A DNA stretch of 64,000 bases. Source: Fistularia commersonii (Eukaryota; Chordata; Actinopteri; Syngnathiformes; Fistulariidae). This document shows, one piece after another, positions 55,649-64,000 of the stretch. The stretch lies in the NCBI GenBank assembly GCA_037954325.1, contig JBBMNZ010000003.1, positions 13,214,392 through 13,278,391 on the forward strand. Direction: 5' to 3'. Below the pieces are notes generated by a model, which saw only the letters and a list, made by a program, of their open reading frames with translations, was not told where the DNA came from and did no database searches. Made by a program: the position numbers and the translations under genes. The stretch's first letter is position 1. Every line of letters starts with the position of its first letter.

Positions 55649-57555
55649 CATTTGATTTTAGCAGAGGACTTTAGCAGAAGTTTTATGACGGATACCTCCC
55701 TCTGCATTTTCCAAGCTTGAGACCAGCTCATAACTTTACAGTATCTTTGGTCTTATTCTAGCATGCAAAGAGATATAATAACTGTGTAATAACCTGTCAA
55801 TTGTTGTCAATCCATCATCTTAATTACACATGAACTGACAAATCAGGGAATATCTACTCAATTTGTGATATATTTCATCATGAACTCAATAATTATTATG
55901 GTGTTATGGTTTTGAGATTGAGAAAAAAAAGACAACAAAACCTTAATAAACTTGATTCAGGCTCTGGTCTTGTGGAACAACTGGCCAGCCTAGCTGTTAC
56001 AGAGGAAGCTATTTACGAATAATGGAATCCAATATGAAATTATATTTGTCTAATTCAAACTAGTTAACAAGTAATTAATCGATGAGTAAACTACTTAAAA
56101 TTAGTTAGTAATTAGTTAATTACCTATAAGTACGGCGGGCTGATTTTAATTTGATGTACCTTATTCATACAATGCAAGAAAAATCTACAAAATGGCAGGT
56201 TTTTATGAAAGCTTATCAAAAACTGAAAACTGCAATACCTTGCGTATCATTGTCATTGTCATTGTACTCAGCAATGACAATAAAGACTTTCATTGATTAC
56301 AGTGAAACTTAGAATCTGTCATAAAAACTGGGTGCAGTTAACTTTGTCCTGGGTCGGCGGTTGGGGGTGTTCCGAGCCCTGTGAGGATGACATCCAGACA
56401 TACATAGTAACACAAAACAAATACCTTGGAAATGTGTCGCCGACAAGGCAGAATTTTGAAAAAAAAACTTTTTGAATTTATTTCACACATTTGAAAATAA
56501 CTGCGGTGGCCCACACACATTTTTGCCATTTTGCTGAGGAAATAGCTGAAAATCTTATATGGACATATTATTTCCACTGCTTCTGTAGGAAGTTTAGTCT
56601 AATGAGACATGCTGCCTCTCACCAAATCACAGATTATCAGGAGTGAAGGAGTGTAAGTGTGTGATTTTGCTTTACAGGAGTGATGCTCATTCACTCCAAT
56701 TCTGAGCCTGTCTCAAAACCTCCAGACTAAAGACTTGATCCATTTAATCAGTTTTTTGTACGCATATTTGTATAGGCATACTAAGTATGCATATTCATAG
56801 TGCAGAATATTCTGCAGGGTTTGCTATTTTTTTTGTAAAGAAGCAAATCGACGCTGTGGCTGACTGGAAACTTTTTTTCAGAATGTGTTATTTAATCCGG
56901 TTATTCTACCTTAAGTCGGAGCTGCATTTTATCCCTTAAATGCTGGATTTAATAATAAAATTAGGTGATGCTCCTGCGCCGCTGAGGGGAGGGTTAGATG
57001 ATGGGGGATCGACACAGTGACGGGTATCAGGTGATCACTTGACACAGGTCAAGATGATGGGCTGATCCTGTGAAGAGGCAGGGGGCTGCCCCAGACAAGG
57101 ACACTTCTGTTCGCGGCCGCTTTAAGTATAGCAGGCCATTAGAGGAACATTGCTCACACGAGCTGGAGTGTTAAATGATATGTGTGGAGAGACATTATCG
57201 CAGGTCATCTCAAGAAGACATTGATCTAGAGGATTCTTGTTCGTGCCAAGTAGGAAACTCTGACTTGTCATTATACCCGCGCTTGTTAATTCCGAACAAG
57301 GCCTTTTGAACGGACAAAATGAAGGGAGAATTGAGATGAAGCGTGATTATGTATGACTGTATAACAGAAGATATATACAGAAAACATGGAGAAATGGGAT
57401 GTTGAGTTATCTGGATTCAAACGTGCACCCTGCAAAACAACCAGGCACCGCAAGCTTTACAGTCATTTGATTTGATCTGACCCAACATGCCTAAATTGGA
57501 CACCAAAAGTAAGCTTCTAAATATTCAAATAAATAGATAAACAAATGAATAAATA
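55649..57555. other. Non-coding, AT-rich sequence
   Basis: No gene is visible. Short tandem words TTAGTTAGTAATTAGTTAATTA lie near 56,100. A GCGGCCGC site lies near 57,113. The end (57,520-57,555) is an AAATAAATAAA-type run next to the Rex3 start. Confidence 0.45.
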
Positions 57556-57835
57556 AATGGTCTACTGGGGCCCTTGAACGCTCACATGGGCAACAACAGT
57601 AAGACTTTGACGGATGGGAATGCCCCCCCAGTCTGACCGTAGTGGTGTTTTGTCATTGGACATCTCTGCTCATTATAGAACGTCTATAACGAATACTATG
57701 TTCAGGCACATAGGTGTCCATAAATGCACCTGGCACCAACACACCTTACATCACAGTTCTTTGGTTGACCTTGTGGTCATGTCGTCGGACTTGCAGCCAC
57801 ATGTCCTAGAGGAGAAGGGCAGAGCTATCAACTGA
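57556..57835 (+). pseudogene. Rex3 endonuclease C-terminal half
   Basis: The frame keeps the DFNAH-like block (LNAHMGNN), the YRTSITNTMF block and the CTWHQ block of the apurinic-type Rex3 endonuclease, then a final SSDLQPHVLEEKGRAIN before a stop. The H of the SDHH motif follows a frameshift. Non-functional. Confidence 0.8.
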
Positions 57836-58839
57836 TCACCACCAGGTGGTGAGCTGGCTATGGTGGTGGGAGAGGATGCCAGTCACACCTGGCAGACTCA
57901 AATATAACATTAGGTTCTAGCAGAGTCCCCTGTCAGAAGGAGTTTCAACTCCCCCCTCCTGCAGAACCACAACCATGTCCTGAGGGAAGCAGGGACATTG
58001 AGTCAGAATGGGCCATGTTCCGTGCTTCCATTGCTGAGGTGATAGACTGGAGTTGCGGCCACAAGGCGGTCATTGCCTGTTGGGGCGGCAACCCTCAAAC
58101 CCGCTGGTGGACCCAAGAGGTGAGGGATGCTGTAAAACTGAAGGAGACCTATCGGGCCTTTTTGGCCTGCGGGGCTTCAGAGGCAGCTGACAGGTACCTG
58201 CAGGCATGTGGCTTCAGTGGCTGCTGAGGCAAAAACATAGGCATGGGAGGATTGTGGTCCACCATCCGGCGGCTCGGAAGGGGGAAGTAGTGCTCTGTCA
58301 ACACTGTGTACAGTACTAGCAGGGCCCTACTGACCTCAGCTCAAGATGCTGTATCAGTGGCGGGACTACGTCCCACACCTTCTCGGCCGTGTTGAATGAG
58401 CAAGCAGAACTCTGACTCTGGAGTGGACTCAGCTATTCCCGGGGCTGAACTTGCTGAAGCAGTCGAAAAGTTCCACAGTACTGGGGCCCCGGTGATGAAT
58501 GAGGTCCGCCTAATGACCCTCAAGGCTCTGAATGCTGTAGGGCTGACCTGACTGGCATGCCTCTGCAGCATTGCATGGACACCGGGGACAGTGCCGCTGG
58601 TCTGGCAGATCGGGTTGGAAATCCCCCTTTTTAAAAAGGGGGATTTGAGGGTGTGCTCCAACTTTAGGGGATCACACATCTCAGCCTCCCTGGTAAGGTC
58701 TATTGGGAGGCGCTGGAGAAGAGGGTCTGTCAGGTCTTTGAACCTGGGATCTAGGAGGAGCAGTTTGGTTTTCGTCCTGGTCGGGGAATAGTGGACCAGC
58801 TCTGTACCCTCTGTAGGGTCATCGAGGGGGAATGGGGTT

Positions 58840-59304
58840 TTGCCCAACCTGTCTACATGTGTTTTGTGGATATGGAGAAGGAATTCGACCTTAATTTCTA
58901 GCCGCAGCCACGGCATCAAGGGGATCCGGTTTGGTGGCCACAGGATCAAGTCTCTTCCATTTGCAGATGATGTGGTTCTGTTGACTTCATCAGGCCATGA
59001 TCTCCAGCTCTCACTGGAGAGGTTAGCAGCCAAGTGTGAAGCAGCTAGGATGAGGATCAGCACCTCCAAATCCAAGACCATGCTGCTCAACCGGAAATGG
59101 GTGGATTGCCCACTCCAGGTCGTTGAAGAGGTCCCGCCCCCAGTGGAGGACTTCAAGTATCTCTGGGTCTTGTTCACGAGTGAGGGAAAGATAGAGCGGC
59201 CGATCGACTGGCAGATCAGTGCAGCGTCTGCAGTGATGTGGACTCTGTACCAGTCTGTCGCGGTGAAGAGGGAGCTGAGTCAGAGGGAGAAAGCTCCCAA
59301 TTTA
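58840..59304 (+). pseudogene. Rex3 reverse transcriptase, FADD half
   Basis: An open 155-codon segment joins 'LSTCVLWIWRRN' (a frameshifted VDLEKAF region) to GIKGIRFGGHRIKSLPFADD, the catalytic box, and EDFKYLWVLFTSEGK, ERPIDWQISAASAVMWTLYQ and SVAVKRELSQREK. The deletion between the two catalytic motifs removes the palm core, so no activity is possible. Confidence 0.82.
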
Positions 59305-59534
59305 TAATATAATTAATTTCTTTAGAAATAAAGAAAGAAACATTCTTGAAGCAATGGCAATTCTGTAATCAACATGTTGCAGTTTTTTCAAGTTTATTGT
59401 TAATTTTAGTACGAGGCCAGAAAGAATGAGAATACCATTTTTTTATTGAGATTATATATTTTTTTACATCATGTTTAGCTAAATATTAGTTTTAATCAGA
59501 TATGAATGCTTATGTATACATATATGTTTTTATA

Positions 59535-59569
<35 letters not shown>

Positions 59570-59669
59570 ATAATTTATCAGCAGTTTTTAACTCAAATTG
59601 ATATTTTTGATCTATAACGTAAGTAAGGAACAGTGTTATTAAACTTTTAAATAACAATAATAAAAATCT
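59305..59669. other. AT-rich non-coding sequence
   Basis: No gene is visible. It contains the (TA)n run listed next. Confidence 0.5.
59538..59567. repeat. (TA)n microsatellite
   Basis: An uninterrupted TA run of 30 bases. Confidence 0.95.
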
Positions 59670-59790
59670 TCTCCTTTCGCCTTTTCCCCTCAGGCGCCGC
59701 CACAGCAAATCAACCTTCTTCATCAAACCCTATTCTCTATAGCCCCTCTCTAACAACTTTATATCCTCTCTCGCTACGTCCATAAATATA
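59670..59790 (-). mobile_element. RTE-like LINE, 3'-terminal fragment
   Basis: On the plus strand it reads 'ccgccacagcaaatcaacct' and 'cccctctctaacaactttat', the reverse complement of the last 100 or so bases of the family at 16,797-19,424. The minus-strand translation gives VDLLWRRLRGKGERR, the 'GLICCGDP' end in another frame. It is one of the shortest 5'-truncated copies, followed by an AAT-rich repeat. Confidence 0.75.
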
Positions 59791-60013
59791 ATAATAACAA
59801 CAACAACAATAATTATTATTATTATTATTATTATTACATATATTTTATAATCAAATGAAAATGATAATAACAATAATAATTATCATTATAATTACTATTA
59901 TAGTAATAATAATTATTATCGCTATTGTTATTGTTATTTTTATTGTTATTGTTATTGTTATAATTATTATTGTTATCATTATTACAATTATAATTATAAT
60001 TATTATTATTATG
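59790..60013. repeat. AAT/ATT-rich imperfect repeat, quasi-palindromic
   Basis: Runs of AAT, ATT, GTTATT and AATTATT words in both orientations make this a low-complexity block able to form hairpins. Isoleucine- or asparagine-rich translations are by-products. Confidence 0.9.
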
Positions 60014-62469
60014 AGAGTCCCTCTTTGTTATTTGACTGCATTCCAGGAAAATACTCAAGTAAAAAAATATCAAATTTTGAAAATCATGCTTTATTTTCAA
60101 GTAAACTTTGAAACTCCCTCTTCTAACTAAGAATCAAATTTGAGACAACAACATTGAAGTATTGCAGGCTTTATTGAGCATTTTGTGATTTCAATCACAT
60201 CTCTAATTCCATCTAGTAGAGTATCTTCCATGTGAGTTAAAATATTACAAAGAACTGTCTCATATCACATTTGAAAAATTAAAAAGAAAAGAAAATTTCT
60301 AGAAAGAAAGAAATATATGATACATTTTTGAAAATGACGAAAGTACTGCGATTACATTGACCATAATTTGTAAATTTCCCATAGTTCTCCGTTTGCTGCC
60401 TTTTCTAACAGTTATTTAAAAAATAAAAAGCTGCCGATTTTAAATTATCATTTGCACGCTTTAACAAATCTTGGAACTCTCAGTCTAAGACCAATTCCAC
60501 TTTTGGAATGTGAACCTCTCTGAGTCGCAGCTAATGCTCCCCAGCGTCTCTGGGTTTGTGTTAATACTGATGGCCCCCATTGATCTGAAGACATTTTGAT
60601 ATGGCGGCCCCTCGCCTCTTACCGGGCACTCGCCCCTCCTCCCACTCCTGTCACTGGGCTCGCCGAGATAAAGGCTCGCCAGCCGTGAAAAGTTGCGGGC
60701 CAAAAGTTTGAGCTGAAGAAAAGAGAAGGGAGAGAGAGAAAAAAATGGAGGAAGTTTAAGCTGTGGAGCCCCTTCCCCTGAAGGCAAGCTGGCCTGCCAT
60801 CTGTGCAGGCACTCTCGCCATCGCAGCCACCCCTGGAAGAGAGTGAGGGGAGGAATCCAGGAAGGCGGGGGGCAGGAGGGACGGGGACGGGGGGCGGGGG
60901 GGGAGGGGTGAACATAACAGAGCAAAGGCAGCAAAATAAAGTGACTGAGCATCGACCTTTTTGAGCCACTTCTTGTCAGACTCAGAGCAACACGGCCTTG
61001 AACATCACTTCACTTTCTGCCGCAGAGTCCACTTTTTAACCAAAAAGGATTCCAGTGTTGTTGTGTTTTTTTCTTTCCTTTACTCCTCTTTCCTGGGAAA
61101 ATCTGCCAGAGCTTATACATCGAAGCCAACACATGAACTTTCAATCAGGGATTAGCCGGATTTTCCAATGTGGATCTTCTTTTGTGAATTTGGCCAGCGT
61201 CGCCTGTGTCGTTGGCAAAGGGAATGCAAATAGAATATGATCCCTGGGCCAAGGGGATTGCCTCGCTTATTTCAAAGAAAGACTTCAAAAACACAACCCG
61301 CTTAGCCCCTCGCGCCATGATTGTGATGTTTCTTTTGGTTTTCGAGTACATCCTCCGCTTCAGGCCGCCACAACGTGAGTGTGGCCGCTGTCGCGTTGCG
61401 ACAAGATCACTTTTTAAAGGAGTTCTAAAATGATGCTCCTACTGACTGCGACACCCCTTTACCTCTCCTGCTCCCCCTTCGCCATGCTGACGTCCGGTCT
61501 TCGCAGATCTAGATGCTAATCCTAGCTTACCGTGCTGGCGGCGCCGATAAGAGAGGCCCTGTCGTACAACAGCAGTGTGTGATGGGGCTGTAGACTCGCT
61601 CCATGTGGCCGAGGGCCACCGCCGAAGTTGGACCAACGTCGATCTGAATGAGGGTTTATATGCAGGAAAACACATGGGACAGGCACACACACACACACAC
61701 ACGCTCTCTTGAAGAACTATATAGAAACAAGTTGAGGGAGCGTAAAGAAAAATGAGATTTAAACTTGGGCCAGAACAAAAGGCGGATGCCACCCAGCTCA
61801 GCATCATGTTGATTCTTTAAATGTCAGGGTGAAAATCCTACTTTGAAGAAGATACGGCACTAATCAGGCCGTTAACGCTGCCGCCACTTGGCTCAGCCAT
61901 GGTGACAGACTTAACAAAAGCTATCTGCTTGCTTTGCGGCAAGTACACAGATCAACACCAACTTCACATGTTAAACTAATTTCAGCCGCACTTCCAACTC
62001 GACCAAGGCCCTTGTCCTCAGGTGGGGACAAAGCTTGGGAGTGACTTCCCCTGCAACAGCAGCAGGGCTGTCAAGGACACAGAATGTTTTTGTAAATTTG
62101 GCAAAAAAAAAATAATGATAATACTAAAAATTCCAAAATATGAAGATTTGAAATGTATTACTCCAAGACGAGACATCAGAGAACACAAGAGGACGCTGTA
62201 GATTTAACACTTCAGCCAGCCTGACCTGTTGGTGACAATCCCATCCAATGCAATGCAGTAATAGGCAATCAAATAATATTAGATTCAAAAAAGATCTGTA
62301 AAAGAAACATGAAAAGGAGAAGGAATGAATTTCCTGAAGAACAAAACTGAATTATTCCAAAGTGATTACCAGAAACTGTTGAAAAAACGCTTGAAATCCA
62401 ACCTAAAATTATCCTGACTTCAGCAAAAAGCAAAGGTGGGTTAATGGAAAATGTAGCTGTTGGAAATAT
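60014..62469. other. Non-coding, mixed composition, GC-rich patch
   Basis: No supportable gene. 60,540-60,910 is GC-rich and includes the G-rich tract at 60,866-60,908. 61,130-61,400 is low in repeats and holds a GGATTAGCCGGATT word and a CCCTGGGCCAAGGGG near-palindrome (61,241-61,256). A (CA)n run lies at 61,683-61,702. Open frames on the minus strand (60,485-60,969) are proline/serine-rich by composition and have no known domain. A regulatory role is possible but unproven. Confidence 0.5.
60866..60908 (+). other. G-rich tract with G-quadruplex potential
   Basis: At least six runs of three or more G with 1-3 base loops (GGGGGG, GGG, GGGG, GGGGGG, GGGGGGGG, GGGG), which fits a compact plus-strand G-quadruplex. 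Confidence 0.8.
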
Positions 62470-62815
62470 ACATTCATTCATTCTCTATAACGCTTATCCT
62501 GCAGTCATGGTTGCGAAGGTTATGAGACAATCTGGCCTGTTATTGGTTGCAATGGGGTGTTCAACCTGGACCGGGCACCTGTCAATCACCGGGTCACCCA
62601 TAGAGACATACAACAATTCACCTTCTCATTCACATGTCTGGGCAATTTAGGTCTCCTCTGTCTGTTTTTGGACTCAAGGAGGAAAATGGAAAACTCGGAG
62701 GAAACCTACGCAGACACGGGGAGAACGGTCAAACTCAGAAAAGCTCCCTGTCGGAATCAAACCATGGACCCACTTGATGTAAGACGAAAAGTGCTTGCCA
62801 ACGAGCCCTCAATGT
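62470..62815 (+). repeat. Generic fish interspersed repeat, near full length
   Basis: It begins CATTCATTCATTCTCTATAACG and continues with 'cttatcctgcagtcatgg', 'cacctgtcaatcaccgggtc', 'tgggcaatttaggtctcc', 'ttttggactcaaggagg', 'acgcagacacggggagaac' and 'ggaatcaaaccatggaccc'. It matches, in order, the layout of a very common fish repeat also present at 19,641-19,803 and, reversed, 5595-5930. Confidence 0.72.
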
Positions 62816-63433
62816 AATTGTGTTAAATCTATTAAAAAGTAACTTGAAAATGACGAAACATATATAGTTATATATATGCATGAATGAATATATGTATAAT
62901 GATATAATGATATAATTATAATAAATGTAATCTGTGTGTGTATGTAATTAGAACTAATTGGAATAAAATCACTTTAAAATGCTCAGAATTTTAAAGAGCG
63001 TTAATCAGACATGATTTAGCCGGTCTTGAAACACTTTAAACAAAGTTTAGTGATGGTACGATGAGAAAACAATAAAACTTCCTGTCTCCCAGTCTCTTAT
63101 CCCGCCCTCATCTTCGTCTCCAGCCTTTAGATCCGTGTAGAACAAACAAACTCTTCCTGCTTGTTTGTTATTCAGGGCCACCTTTTTACCAAACAATCTC
63201 CATTAGAGTATAGTTAGCGTCGCGGCCCGGCGGGGAAGTGGGGACTGCTCGGTATCTGTCTGAAGGACCCTCCTCTTCCCTCACCTATCTCCCCCGACAC
63301 CAGCCCCCCCTACATCCTTGCTGTGGAGAATCTAGCCCCTGCAGCGTAGTGACGAAGAGGAGGGGGATTAGGTGCCACAGCTGAAAAGCACACTAAATTG
63401 AGCCCTCAGTGTTTATTTTTACACTGTAAATTA
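62816..63433. other. Non-coding sequence
   Basis: No gene is visible. AT-rich with TATA words (62,860-62,945), then a GC-rich patch 63,215-63,370 containing GCGTCGCGGCCCGGCGGGG. Confidence 0.45.
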
Positions 63434-63512
63434 AAAGAAGAGGAAGGAGAAGAAGAAGAGGTAGAAGACGAGAAGAAGAAGAAGAAGAAGAAGAAGAAGA
63501 AGAAGAAAAGCA
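63434..63512 (+). repeat. Polypurine (GAA)n/(GAAG) tract
   Basis: About 79 bases of almost pure purine, with a long GAA run at 63,471-63,508. A C/T-rich tract follows at 63,555-63,590 (TTTTCCCCTCTTCTTC), so the two can pair. Such mirror-type purine tracts can form triplex DNA. Confidence 0.92.
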
Positions 63513-63957
63513 GGGGGGAAGCAGGATGGAATCTGAGCCTTTGTCATATCTATTTTTTTCCCCTCTTCTTCTTTTTCTTCTTATTTGTTTCCCTGCAAAT
63601 GAGATTGTTCTCCTTGACTAAGAAAGCAAATGTTACAGCTCAGAGCACACAGGAAGACGATGCATGAGAAATGTGTGCGATGTGTGTGTCTGTGTGTGCA
63701 TAATCGAAACGCTCAGACGCACTTGATCTTTTATTTGGTAGCACTTTTCTCCAAGTGGTGCTCACATGCTATTATAAGGCACTGTAAGCACTTTCTAAAT
63801 AGATTATGAGCAAATTGTAATCATGATCATCTGTACATGATATGAAACACTTTAAACGCCAAGCAGTGAAGGGGTGGTTGTGGGCCAACAAACAACAGTT
63901 TTGAAGTCCATGTACATACATCTTTCCCTGAATCTGCTTATCTATCCCTGTATCAGC

Positions 63958-63958
<1 letters not shown>
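63513..63958. other. Non-coding sequence
   Basis: No gene is visible. A TGTGTG-rich patch lies near 63,672-63,700. Confidence 0.45.

Positions 63959-64000
<42 letters not shown>
63959..64000. repeat. (TATC)n array running off the window
   Basis: At least ten TATC units to the last base. This is the GATA repeat on the opposite strand compared with 3754-4053. The full length is unknown. Confidence 0.95.

Larger units (their letters stand above)
57556..59304 (+). mobile_element. Rex3-type LINE copy, 3'-truncated and internally deleted
   Basis: It starts within the endonuclease (LNAHMGNNSKT near 57,577, a form of the DFNAHVGN block), then VLSLDISAHYRTSITNTMFR, HIGVHKCTWHQ and SSLVDLVVMSSDLQPHVLEE (57,640-57,810). 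The linker (58,015-58,227) and reverse transcriptase start (PLFKKGDLRVCSNFRG at about 58,620-58,670) follow. At 58,890 about 80 codons are missing between MEKEFDL and HGIKGIRFGGHRI. Then FADDVVLLTSSGHDLQLSLE (58,959-59,018) and MRISTSKSKTMLLNRKWVDC follow, up to ELSQREKAP at 59,300. No tail or C-terminal part is present. A perfect 28-bp palindrome lies at 58,619-58,646. Confidence 0.88.

Noticed and set aside
57100..57125. GCGGCCGC site as a CpG-island promoter
   Set aside because: An isolated site in AT-rich DNA with no island around it.
59834..60130. Asparagine- or isoleucine-rich open frames
   Set aside because: By-products of an AAT/ATT low-complexity block.
60485..60969. Minus-strand frames of 116-155 codons, proline-rich
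   Set aside because: The GC-rich composition lacks stops. No domain, signal or splice evidence. Not called as a gene.

Overview
The window looks like teleost fish genomic DNA. It is AT-rich and rich in microsatellites, and I find no host protein-coding gene in it. The supporting evidence is the transposon mix: Rex3-type LINEs, an RTE-like LINE family, an L1-Tx1 LINE, a LINE with a restriction-like endonuclease, a Penelope-like element, a Ty3/Gypsy element of a fish-type lineage, hAT and Tc1 elements, and generic fish interspersed repeats. Every recognisable reading frame belongs to one of these elements, and every one is broken by stops, frameshifts, deletions or insertions. I see no rRNA, tRNA, CRISPR array or bacterial-type operon.

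Layout. Positions 1-10.8 kb are mostly unique non-coding sequence with a 300-bp GATA array (3754-4053), a nested palindrome (1511-1556) and one generic fish repeat. A Penelope 5' fragment follows (10.87-11.39 kb), then an internally deleted L2/CR1-group LINE (12.4-13.4 kb). An RTE-like LINE (16,797-19,424) has a perfect 21-bp target-site duplication. Positions 19.8-27.9 kb are mainly unique sequence with one hAT element (24,236-24,810, 8-bp duplication with one mismatch). Positions 27.9-31.0 kb hold a Tx1 LINE split by a hAT element, which itself contains another hAT fragment and an inverted REL-endonuclease LINE. Positions 33.9-40.6 kb hold a Rex3 copy split by a Gypsy element. Positions 41.1-45.8 kb hold a Penelope-like element split by a Rex3 copy and a deleted Tc1. 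Positions 45.8-51.1 kb are mainly unique. Positions 51.1-55.6 kb hold two RTE-like copies head to head, each with its own insertion. A third Rex3 copy lies at 57.6-59.3 kb. The remainder is unique sequence with simple repeats, ending inside a TATC array.

How it fits together. The coding remnants do not cooperate as a system. They record layered transposition, and in several places the insertion order can be read from target-site duplications. The long TE-poor stretches contain scattered homeodomain/POU-like motifs and could hold conserved non-coding elements, but without an alignment this is only a suggestion. I did not find an undescribed biological system. The most distinctive items are the nested insertions, two rearranged LINE arrangements, a Gypsy gag with CCHC and MYND-like zinc fingers, and a hAT copy with a perfect duplication but a mismatched right end.
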